Positions 53,768-61,338 of a stretch of 64,000 bases of DNA are shown piece after piece. The DNA is from Methylobacterium isbiliense (lineage in GTDB: Bacteria; Pseudomonadota; Alphaproteobacteria; Rhizobiales; Beijerinckiaceae), in the NCBI RefSeq assembly GCF_022179325.1, contig NZ_BPQQ01000022.1:186001-250000 (forward strand), read 5' to 3'. The notes beneath the pieces are model-generated. The model worked only from the letters and a program-made list of their open reading frames with translations. It ran no database searches and was not told where the DNA came from. Position numbers and translations under genes: made by a program. The stretch's first letter is position 1; every line of letters starts with the position of its first letter.

Positions 53768-55467
53768 CAGGCCATCCCCCGTCCCGGCATCACCTCGCGC
53801 TCGCCCCGCTCCAGGATCTTCTGCAGGGTCTCGATCCGGTCCGCCTCGGCGGCCGGCTTGTCCCAGCGGATGCGGCTCACGCGGGGAAAGCGCATCGCCA
53901 CGCCGGATTTGTGCCGGGTCGAGCGCTGCAGCCCCTCGAAGGCGATCTCCAGGACGAGCCCCCGGGCCGGGCCGTACTCCACCTCGCGCACCGGGCCGAA
54001 GCGCTTGACCGTGTGGTTGCGCACGTAGCGGTCGAGCTTGGCCAGCTCCTCGTCGGTGAAGCCGTGATAGGCCTTGCCCACCGGCACCAGTTCCTCCCCG
54101 CCCTCAGGCGACTCGCGCCAGACCCCGAACGTGTAGTCGGAGTAGAAGGACGAGCGCTTCCCGTGGCCGCGCTGGGCGTACATCATCACGGCATCGACCC
54201 GGTAGGGCTCGCGCTTCCACTTCCACCATGGCCCCTTGGGGCGTCCCGGCACGTAGGCGCTGGTGCGCCGCTTGAGCATCACGCCCTCGATCGCCTCCGC
54301 GTCCGGCCCGGCCCCGGCGGCGGCCGGGTCGGCGCGGGCGGCCGTCAGCTCGTCCCAGCCACGGAAAGGCACCAGAGGCGAGAGGTCGATGCGGGCCTGA
54401 TCGAGGCTCTGCACGAAGGCTTCGAGGCGCGCGCGCCGCTCCGCGAAGGGCAGCGGGCGCAGGTCCTCGTCGTCGAGGGCGAGGAGGTCGTAGGCGCGGA
54501 CATGGGCGGGGAAGTCCTGCAGGAGCTTGGCGGTCACCGCCTTCCGGTTCAGGCGCTGCTGGAGCACGTTGAAGCTCTGCACCCGCCCCTCGCGCAGGAT
54601 CAGCAATTCGCCGTCGAGCGCGCCCGAGAAGCGAACCGCCTCGGCGAGGTCCGGGAAGGCGCCCGAGATGTCCTCGCCGGTGCGCGAGTAGATGCGGGCC
54701 ACCTGGGCGCCGGCGCGATCCCTGCCCCCGACGAGCTGCACCCGGATGCCGTCCCACTTCCACTCGGCCGCGAAGGCCTCCGGGTCGAGCTTGGCGAAGT
54801 CGGTCTCCTCGTCCACCGGGTGGGACAGCATCGGCGGGCGGAACGGCGCCGGGTTCAGGCTCTCGGGCCGCTCGGCCCGTCCCTCGACCCAGGCGAAGAG
54901 CGGGATGTAGGGGGCCTTGAGCCCGTGCCAGACCTCCTCCACCGCGTCCGCCTCGACGCCGCCGAGGCTCGCCACCGCCGTCTTGGCCAAGCGCGCCGAG
55001 ACGCCGACCCGCAACTCGCCGGTGATGAGCTTGATCAGCGCCCAGCGCCCGGTCTCGTCGAGCACGTCGAGCCACGCGGCGAGGCGGGCGGGCAGGTCGC
55101 TCTTGCCGATCGTGCCCAGCGCCTCCACCACCTCGGCGAGGCTCGGGACGTGGGGCGGCGGGTTGTTGTGGCCGGGACCGGGCGGGGGCGGCGGCGGGCT
55201 CGGCCAGATCAGCGCCGTCGTCTCCGCGAGGTCGCCGACGTAGTGGTACGACATCCGGAACAGCACGGGGTCGACCCGCGCCTCCACGAGGCCGCGGATC
55301 AGGTTGGGCTTGGCCTCCCGGAAGCTCAGGGCCCCGGTCATCGCGGCGAGCGCGAAGCCGCGGTCGGGATCGGGCGTGCGGGCGAAGAAATCCTGCAGCA
55401 GCCGCAGCTTGGCGTTGCGCCGCGGCTCGTAGGCGAGGCGGTCGAGGAGGTGGGCGAAGTCGTTCAC
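53767..55467 (-). CDS. ATP-dependent DNA ligase (cisplatin-damage-response type)
   Basis: A 566-residue ligase. The N-terminal DNA-binding region is followed by the adenylation domain, with the nucleotidyl-accepting Lys in AEWKWDGIRVQLVG, IYSRTGEDISGAFPD, LDGELLI and EGVMLKRR. The oligonucleotide-binding domain ends with VLEIAFEGLQRS and FPRVSRIRWDKP. Fused primase and nuclease domains of LigD are absent, so this is the stand-alone bacterial type found with a ligase-associated exonuclease, as here. The GTG start overlaps that gene's stop. A Pro-rich loop (WPSPPPPPPGPGHNN) lies near residue 95. Confidence 0.93.
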   Translation of the reverse strand: MNDFAHLLDRLAYEPRRNAKLRLLQDFFARTPDPDRGFALAAMTGALSFREAKPNLIRGLVEARVDPVLFRMSYHYVGDLAETTALIWPSPPPPPPGPGHNNPPPHVPSLAEVVEALGTIGKSDLPARLAAWLDVLDETGRWALIKLITGELRVGVSARLAKTAVASLGGVEADAVEEVWHGLKAPYIPLFAWVEGRAERPESLNPAPFRPPMLSHPVDEETDFAKLDPEAFAAEWKWDGIRVQLVGGRDRAGAQVARIYSRTGEDISGAFPDLAEAVRFSGALDGELLILREGRVQSFNVLQQRLNRKAVTAKLLQDFPAHVRAYDLLALDDEDLRPLPFAERRARLEAFVQSLDQARIDLSPLVPFRGWDELTAARADPAAAGAGPDAEAIEGVMLKRRTSAYVPGRPKGPWWKWKREPYRVDAVMMYAQRGHGKRSSFYSDYTFGVWRESPEGGEELVPVGKAYHGFTDEELAKLDRYVRNHTVKRFGPVREVEYGPARGLVLEIAFEGLQRSTRHKSGVAMRFPRVSRIRWDKPAAEADRIETLQKILERGEREVMPGRGMA

Positions 55468-56543
55468 GCCGCGTTCCCCGGAACCGTCTGGTCCTGCGCC
55501 GTCTGCTCCTGTGCCGTCTCCTCTTGCGCCGTCTCGGCCTCCTCGTCGCCGTAGCCCAGCATGTGCAGGGGACGGGCCGCGATGCCGCGGCTGGCGCACC
55601 AATGCACCAGGGCGTCCTCCTGACCGTGCGTGACCCAGACCTCGCCCGCCCCTGTCTCCACGATCGTGCGGCAGAGGTCGTCCCAGTCCGAGTGGTCGGA
55701 GATCACGAGCGGCAGCTCCACCCCCTTCTGGCGGGCGCGGGCGCGCACGCGCATCCAGCCCGACGCGAAGGCGGTGACCGGATCGGGAAACTTGCGCGAC
55801 CACAGGTCCTGGATCGCCGAGGGCGGGCAGAGCACCACCGCGCCGGCGAGCTTCGGCCGGTCGGCGGCCCCCACCTTCGGCGTTTCGCCGAGCGGGATGC
55901 CCTCGCGCTTGTAGAGGTCGGTGAGCTTCTCCAGCGCGCCGTGCAGGTGGATCGGCGCGTCGAACCCCTCCTCGCGCAGGAGCGCCATCACGCGCTGCGC
56001 CTTGCCGAGGCTGTAGGCGCCGACGATGTGGGTGCGCTCGGGGAAGAGCCGCACGGAATCGAGCAGCCGGCGCACCTCGTCGCGCGCGTCGGGATGGCGG
56101 AAGACCGGCAGCCCGAAGGTCGCCTCGGTGATGAAGACGTCGCAGGGCACCACCTCGAACGGGCGGCAGGTCGGGTCCGGCGCCCGCTTGTAGTCGCCCG
56201 AGACCACGATGCGCGTGCCCCCGGCCTCGATGACGATCTGGGCCGAGCCCAGCACATGGCCGGCAGGGGCGAAGCGCACGTCCACCTCGCCGACGCGGAT
56301 CGTCTCCCCGAGGCAGGCCTCCTGGCGGGTTCGGCAAAACGCCTCGCCGTAGCGCACCGCCATGATCCGCAGGGTCTCGCCCGTCGCCAGCACCCGGCCG
56401 TGGCCGGCCCGGGCGTGGTCGGCGTGGCCGTGGGTGATCAGTGCCCGCGGCACCGGCCGGACGGGATCGACGTGGAAGTCGCCGGGCGGGCAGTAGAGGC
56501 CTTCGCGGGTCAGGGTGAGGAGGTCGGCGGGCGTGCGGGCCAT
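55464..56543 (-). CDS. Ligase-associated DNA-damage-response exonuclease (metallo-beta-lactamase fold)
   Basis: A 359-residue beta-CASP-type nuclease: metal motif ITHGHADHARAGH, VVSGDYKRAPDPTCRPFE, FITEATFGLPVF, LVISDHSDWDDLCRTI and VWVTHGQEDALVHW. It is the expected partner of the downstream ligase and likely trims DNA ends in a repair route. The last residues are a Thr-Ala-Gln-rich repeat, TAQEE/TAQEQ/TAQDQ, encoded by 15-bp DNA repeats. The helicase and phosphoesterase often found with this pair are not in the window. Confidence 0.93.
   Translation of the reverse strand: MARTPADLLTLTREGLYCPPGDFHVDPVRPVPRALITHGHADHARAGHGRVLATGETLRIMAVRYGEAFCRTRQEACLGETIRVGEVDVRFAPAGHVLGSAQIVIEAGGTRIVVSGDYKRAPDPTCRPFEVVPCDVFITEATFGLPVFRHPDARDEVRRLLDSVRLFPERTHIVGAYSLGKAQRVMALLREEGFDAPIHLHGALEKLTDLYKREGIPLGETPKVGAADRPKLAGAVVLCPPSAIQDLWSRKFPDPVTAFASGWMRVRARARQKGVELPLVISDHSDWDDLCRTIVETGAGEVWVTHGQEDALVHWCASRGIAARPLHMLGYGDEEAETAQEETAQEQTAQDQTVPGNAA
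55486..55530. repeat. 15-bp tandem repeats at the 3' end of the exonuclease gene
   Basis: Three diverged copies of gtctgstcctgygcc encode the pentapeptide TAQ(E/D)(E/Q) near the C-terminus. The frame is kept for any copy number. Confidence 0.8.
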
Positions 56544-56606
56544 TCCGGTTCCGGACAGTGCTGGAAGCCGTATATAGGCGCCTTCCCGCTCCCGTCCGTG
56601 TCCGCG

Positions 56607-57545
56607 ATGGCCGCACTCCGCTCCTCCGGCGACCTCCTCGCCGACCGCCGCTACGTCTGGGCCGAGGCCGCGCTCGCCGAGGGCGATCCCGCTGCCGCGG
56701 CCGACCTCGCCGAGCAGGTGCTGGAGCGCGCGCCCTCCTACGGACCCGCATGGCTGCTGCTCGGCCAAGCGCGCGAGGCCCTGGCGCGCGACGAGGCGGG
56801 CCGCGAGCACGCCCGGGAGGCCTTCGCGCGGGCGCTCGCGCTCGATCCGCAGGATGCGCTCGGCGCAGCGTTGCGGCTGGCCCGGCTCGGCGGGGCGGCG
56901 GACCGGCCCGCGCTCTCTCCCGCCTACGTGCGCGCCCTGTTCGACGGCTATGCCGGGCGCTTCGAGGATCACTTGGTCGGGGCGCTCGGCTACTGCGCCC
57001 CGGAGATGATCCGCGCGGCGCTCGCTACGCTGGCGCCCGCGCGGGGCCGCGCCCTGCCCTTCCGCCGCGCCCTCGACCTCGGCTGCGGCACGGGGCTCGC
57101 GGCCCGCGCCCTCGGCGGCATGGCCGCGGCGATCGAGGGCGTCGATCTCTCGCCGCGCATGCTCGCCGAGGCCCGCCGGCGCGGGGGCTATGCGCGGCTG
57201 CACGAGGCCGATCTCGGGAGCTTCCTCGCCGGGCAGGCGCCCGGCAGCGCCGACCTCCTCGTGGCGGCGGACGTGTTCGTGTATGTGCGCGACCTCGGGC
57301 CGGTCTTCCGCGAGGCCGCCCGCGTGCTGGAGCCCGGCGGCCTGTTCGCGCTCACGCTGCAGGCGCACGCGGGCGAGGGCGCGGTGCTGGGCGCGGATGG
57401 GCGCTATGCCCACGCGGAGGCGCTGCTGCACGCGGAGGCGGACGGCGCGGGGCTGGCCCCGGCGCTGCTGCGCCCCGCCGCGATCCGCCGCCAGAACGGG
57501 GAAGGCGTGCCGGGCTGGCTCGCGGTGCTGGCGCGCGATGCCTGA
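56607..57545 (+). CDS. TPR-containing SAM-dependent methyltransferase
   Basis: The first 90 residues form TPR-like helices (AEAALAEGDPAAAADLAEQV, YGPAWLLLGQAREALARDEA). They are followed by LFDGYAGRFEDHLVGALGY, a segment typical of this methyltransferase family, and a class I core with ALDLGCGTGLAARALGG and DLLVAADVFVYVRDLGPVF. The length is 312 residues. The substrate is unknown. It is divergent from the exonuclease with a 63-base gap. Confidence 0.88.
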   Translation: MAALRSSGDLLADRRYVWAEAALAEGDPAAAADLAEQVLERAPSYGPAWLLLGQAREALARDEAGREHAREAFARALALDPQDALGAALRLARLGGAADRPALSPAYVRALFDGYAGRFEDHLVGALGYCAPEMIRAALATLAPARGRALPFRRALDLGCGTGLAARALGGMAAAIEGVDLSPRMLAEARRRGGYARLHEADLGSFLAGQAPGSADLLVAADVFVYVRDLGPVFREAARVLEPGGLFALTLQAHAGEGAVLGADGRYAHAEALLHAEADGAGLAPALLRPAAIRRQNGEGVPGWLAVLARDA

Positions 57546-57553
57546 GGCGGGCC

Positions 57554-57820
57554 TCAGCGCCCCTCGCGGATCAGCCGCTGGAGCGCGCGCTGGTCGAGCG
57601 GGCTCGGCTTGGCGCGGGAGGAGACGGTCCCGGTGACGGCCGGATCGGGAACCGCCGCGACCGCGCGGCTCCCCGGCGCGGGGCGCGTCGCCCATTGCGC
57701 CGCGACGACGAGCGCCGTGATCGCCAGGATGGCCTTGATGCCGCCGGTCAGGAGACGCCACATCGCGCCGTCGAAGCCCCTCGGGCGCGCGGAGAGAAGG
57801 TCCGCGGCCCGCGCCGCCAT
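57554..57820 (-). CDS. Small single-span membrane protein, unknown function
   Basis: An 88-residue frame with one hydrophobic helix (GGIKAILAITALVVAAQWAT) after a basic N-terminus, then a Pro/Ala-rich stretch and a charged end (SPLDQRALQRLIREGR). It is convergent with the methyltransferase gene (8-base gap). No family is recognised. Coding bias and the membrane segment favour a real gene, but the evidence is modest. Confidence 0.5.
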   Translation of the reverse strand: MAARAADLLSARPRGFDGAMWRLLTGGIKAILAITALVVAAQWATRPAPGSRAVAAVPDPAVTGTVSSRAKPSPLDQRALQRLIREGR

Positions 57821-58154
57821 GATGAGGCCGCAGGGCTTAATGCGAGGTTCGACGCCGGGCGCCGCGTCCCACCATGAGGCGCGGATTCAGGTGGGCCATG
57901 CGCCAGGGCTTCGGTTCCTGTTCCCCGAACCCCCGACACTCCTGCGACTGCTCGGCCCACTGAGCCTCACAGGGTTGGGTTGCAGAGAACTGGTCCGCCC
58001 CACCCCGTCATCGCCGGCCTTTCTGCCGCGCAGCCCGGACGGGTTCCGGAAGCCTCCAGGCGCGCCGGCAGCCAGGACGGCCCGTTTAGCAGACCCGGCG
58101 GGCGGGGCAACAGGAATGGGCCTCCCCGGCCCGCGTCGAAACGCGGCCTTGCGC
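57821..58154. other. Intergenic region downstream of cheR
   Basis: About 330 bases without a supportable gene. Next to the cheR stop (58131-58146) there is ccgcgt-cgaa-acgcgg, a 6-bp hairpin that could end the che transcript. Nothing else is recognised. Confidence 0.5.
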
Positions 58155-59039
58155 TCAGCGCATCGCGAAGCGTGGCAGGCTCGGGGCCGGCGCGAGGGCT
58201 GGAGCCGGCGCGGGGGCGACCGCCCGGGCCTGGCCGTGGCGGTAGAGGCCGCGGTGCTTGGGATCCGGGCTGAGCGCGTCCGTGATGCCGATCACGGTCT
58301 CGGCGGCGCCGAGCAGCACGGCGCCGTCGGGCGCGAGCTGGGCGGCGATGCGCGCCAGCACGTCCGCCTTGGTCGGCGCGTCGAAGTAGATCAGCACGTT
58401 GCGGCAATACACGATGTCGAAGGTGCCGAGGTGGTCGAACCGGTCGAGCAGGTTGAGCGGCCGGTAATCCACCATCTGGCAGAGGGCCGGCCTGAGGCGC
58501 CACTGCTCGCCGACCTGCTCGAAGTACTTGAGCATGAGCTGGACCGGCAGGCCGCGCTGGACCTCGAACTGGTTGTAGAGGCCGAGCTTGGCCTTCTCCA
58601 GCACCTCGGTCGAGAGGTCGGTGGCGATCAGTTCGATGCGCCAGCCGGCGAGCTGAGGCGCCGCCTCGTTGAGCAGCATCGCCAGCGAGTAGGGCTCCTG
58701 CCCGGTCGACGCCGCCGCGCACCAGATCCGCAGGCGGCGCACACCCGCGCGGGCGGCGAGCGCCTGGGGCAGCAGCACGTCCCGAAAGAGGTCGAACGGC
58801 GCCCGGTCGCGAAAGAAGAAGGTCTCGTTGGTGGTCATCGCCTCGATCACCGCCTTGTCGAGGCCGCCCGCGCGGGCCAGCCGCAGGGCGCCGACGAGGT
58901 CGGAGAGGGTGGCGATGCCGAAGCGCCGGCACACCGGCAGCAGGCGGCTCTCGATCAGGTACCGCTTCTCGGCCGTCAGCGCGAGGCCGGACTTCTGCTT
59001 GAGGTAGCCGCGCAGGTACTCGAAGTCGGCATCCGTCAT
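58155..59039 (-). CDS. cheR: Chemotaxis protein methyltransferase CheR
   Basis: CheR methylates receptor glutamates. The N-terminal helical domain is followed by the SAM-binding core with MTTNETFFFRDRAPFDLF, RIWCAAASTGQEPYSLAM, ATDLSTEVLEKAKLGLY and DIVYCRNVLIYFD. The length is 294 residues, ending in an Ala/Pro-rich tail (APAPAPALAPAPSLPRF) that may be flexible. It is last in cheA-W-Y-B-R, 40 bases after cheB. Confidence 0.96.
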   Translation of the reverse strand: MTDADFEYLRGYLKQKSGLALTAEKRYLIESRLLPVCRRFGIATLSDLVGALRLARAGGLDKAVIEAMTTNETFFFRDRAPFDLFRDVLLPQALAARAGVRRLRIWCAAASTGQEPYSLAMLLNEAAPQLAGWRIELIATDLSTEVLEKAKLGLYNQFEVQRGLPVQLMLKYFEQVGEQWRLRPALCQMVDYRPLNLLDRFDHLGTFDIVYCRNVLIYFDAPTKADVLARIAAQLAPDGAVLLGAAETVIGITDALSPDPKHRGLYRHGQARAVAPAPAPALAPAPSLPRFAMR

Positions 59040-59079
59040 GAGCGTGGGTCCCGTGCGGACGCGGCGGAAAGGGTGCGCA

Positions 59080-60231
59080 TCACGCCGCCCCGCCGGAGAT
59101 CTGCGCCCGCAGGGCCGGTCCGATCGCCGGCAGGGCCAGGATCTCGTGGGCGTAGCCCGCCTTGGCGATGCTGCCGGGCATGCCCCACACGGTGGAGGAG
59201 GCCTCGTCCTGCACCAGCATCGCGCCGCCCGCCTCCACCAGGGCCTTGGCCCCGTGCGTGCCGTCCGAGCCCATGCCGGTGAGGACCACCGAGAGGGTCG
59301 CGGCGCCGAACACCTGCGCGGCATCGCGGAACAGGACGTCCACCGCCGGCCGGCAGAAATTCACCGGCGGCCCGTCGTCGAGCCGGATCGTGACGTCGTG
59401 GCCCGATCCGCCGAGGCCCATGTGCCGCCCGCCGGGAGCGACGTAGATCGTGCCCGGGCGCAGGGCCTCGCCGTGCTTGCCCTCCGCCGCCGGCAGGCCG
59501 ATGCGGGTGCCGAGATGGTCGGCGAACACCCCGGTGAAGACCGGCGGCATGTGCTGCACGATCAGCACCGGCAGGCGCCTGAGCGTCGGGGCGCCGATGC
59601 CTTCGAGCACCTCGCCCACCGCCCGCGGCCCGCCGGTCGAGGCGCCGATCAGCAGCACCCGCGGCGCGCCGCGCGCGCTGCGGACCCGCAGCGGGGCGGG
59701 CGCCGGGCGCGGAGCCGGCTGCGCCGGCGCGCCCGCCCGCTCGGGCAGGCCCGGCCGCTCCGGCGCGGCCCGCCGCAGCGGGGCACCGCGGGCTTGGCCG
59801 AGCATCCGGATCTTCTGGATCAGATCCTCGCGGAAGGCCGCCGTGGTGGTGACGCCGCGATTGCCCTCGGGCTTGGGCAGATAGTCGATGGCGCCGAGCG
59901 CGAGGCAGCGCAGGGAGATCTCGGCGTTGCGCTGGGTCAGGGTCGACATCATCACGACCTGCAGCCCCGGCCGCTTGGCGAGCAGCCGCGGCAGCGCCTG
60001 GGTGCCGTCGATCTCCGGCATCTCGATGTCGAGGAGCACGATGTCCGGATGCGCGCGGTCGAGGGCCTCGATGGCCAGCCGCCCGTTGGCGGCCGTGGCC
60101 ACGACCTCGCAGCCGGCCTCCTCCAGCCAGCGCGTGACGAGGCCGCGCACCACGGCGGAATCGTCGGCCACCATGACCCGGATGCGCGGGGCGCCGTGCG
60201 GCGATGGGGAGGGAGCGACGGAGGCTGCCAT
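59080..60231 (-). CDS. cheB: Chemotaxis response regulator protein-glutamate methylesterase CheB
   Basis: The receiver domain has Asp68 in HPDIVLLDIEMPEIDG. An Ala/Pro-rich linker (about residues 145-188) leads to the methylesterase domain with the active Ser198 in LLIGASTGGPRAVGEVLE, VQHMPPVFTGVFADHL with the His, and TGMGSDGTHGAKAL with the Asp. CheB removes receptor methyl groups when phosphorylated by CheA. The length is 383 residues. A 185-base gap separates it from cheY. Confidence 0.97.
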   Translation of the reverse strand: MAASVAPSPSPHGAPRIRVMVADDSAVVRGLVTRWLEEAGCEVVATAANGRLAIEALDRAHPDIVLLDIEMPEIDGTQALPRLLAKRPGLQVVMMSTLTQRNAEISLRCLALGAIDYLPKPEGNRGVTTTAAFREDLIQKIRMLGQARGAPLRRAAPERPGLPERAGAPAQPAPRPAPAPLRVRSARGAPRVLLIGASTGGPRAVGEVLEGIGAPTLRRLPVLIVQHMPPVFTGVFADHLGTRIGLPAAEGKHGEALRPGTIYVAPGGRHMGLGGSGHDVTIRLDDGPPVNFCRPAVDVLFRDAAQVFGAATLSVVLTGMGSDGTHGAKALVEAGGAMLVQDEASSTVWGMPGSIAKAGYAHEILALPAIGPALRAQISGGAA

Positions 60232-60416
60232 ATGATCGTGTTCTCGCGCTGGGCCGCATGGTCCCGCGGCAGGCCGCCGGTCCGCGGGGGGCGATGGGGA
60301 ATGGGACGAGGGCGGCGCCCGGAGCGCCGGTCGTGCGGCGGGGCGGGAGCGCCCTCCCCCGCCGTGCGGCCGGGCCGCGGAGGCGGCGCGCGGCGGGTCC
60401 GTCGCGCGCCGCCCGC

Positions 60417-60782
60417 TCAGGCGAGCCCGACCTCCTGGAGCTTGGCGGTCATGATGTCCTTGTCGAAGGGCTTCATGATGTACTCGTCCGCCCCGGCATG
60501 GAGCGCGCGGGCGATCGAGGCCACGTCGTTCTCGGTCGTGCAGAACACCACCTTGGGCTTGTCGCCCTCGGGCAGGCGGCGCAGCTCGCGCAGGAACTCG
60601 TAGCCGTCCATCTGCGGCATGCGCCAGTCGAGCAGGATCGCGTCCGGCATCGCGGCGCGGCAGAGCGCGACCGCGTCGGTTCCGTCCTCCGCCTCCACGA
60701 CGCGGAAGGCCAGACCCTCCAGGATGCGGCGCGCCACTTTCCGGATGACGGCGGAATCGTCGACGACGAGGCAGGTTCTCAT
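60417..60782 (-). CDS. cheY: Chemotaxis response regulator CheY
   Basis: A 121-residue single receiver domain: VVDDSAVIRKVARRILEG, phospho-acceptor Asp52 in AILLDWRMPQMDGYEF, and Lys103 in DEYIMKPFDK. ATG 60782 has GGAG 6 bases upstream. It lies 14 bases after the cheW stop. It signals from CheA to the flagellar motor. Confidence 0.95.
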   Translation of the reverse strand: MRTCLVVDDSAVIRKVARRILEGLAFRVVEAEDGTDAVALCRAAMPDAILLDWRMPQMDGYEFLRELRRLPEGDKPKVVFCTTENDVASIARALHAGADEYIMKPFDKDIMTAKLQEVGLA

Positions 60783-60796
60783 GGCGCTCTCCGGCT

Positions 60797-61297
60797 TCAA
60801 GCCGCGTTCACGGCCGCGCGCTCGTCGCCGAAGGCCAGCACGGCATCGACGTCGAGGACGATCAGCAGACGTCCGTCGAGGCGGTGCACGCCGCGCGAGA
60901 CGCCGCGCCAGCGCGCGTCCATGTGCACCGGGTTGGGGCCGTAGGTGTCCGCGGAGAGCTTCATCACCTCCCCGACCTGATCGACGAGCAGGCCGTAGGC
61001 CTCGCCGCCGTGCTCGAGACCCACCGCCATGTTGCGGCCCTCGGAGACCCGGTCGGGCAGGCCGAGGCGGCGGCGCAGGCAGATCGCGGTGACGACCCGG
61101 CCGCGCAGGTTGAGCAGGCCCTTGATCTCGGGCGGGGCCAGCGGCACGTCGGTGAGGTTGGTGGCGATGAAGACATCGTGCACCCGGTCGATCGGGAGCC
61201 CGAACATCTCCTCGCCGAGCGAGACCGTGACGTAGTCCACGGTCTCCCCGGCCGGGGGGGCGCCCGTCTTGGCGTCGTTGGTGTTGGCGGCCATCAT
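60797..61297 (-). CDS. cheW: Chemotaxis coupling protein CheW
   Basis: CheW links receptors to CheA. The 166-residue protein has the CheW fold pattern: YVTVSLGEEMFGLPIDRVHD, VPLAPPEIKGLLNLRGRVVT, YGLLVDQVGEVMKL and GRLLIVLDVDAVL. The first 18 residues are a flexible leader. It sits 41 bases after cheA. Confidence 0.96.
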   Translation of the reverse strand: MMAANTNDAKTGAPPAGETVDYVTVSLGEEMFGLPIDRVHDVFIATNLTDVPLAPPEIKGLLNLRGRVVTAICLRRRLGLPDRVSEGRNMAVGLEHGGEAYGLLVDQVGEVMKLSADTYGPNPVHMDARWRGVSRGVHRLDGRLLIVLDVDAVLAFGDERAAVNAA

Positions 61298-61338
61298 GGG
61301 GCTCTAGCCTTCGATCCGGAGGAGAGGGCGCCGCGGCG

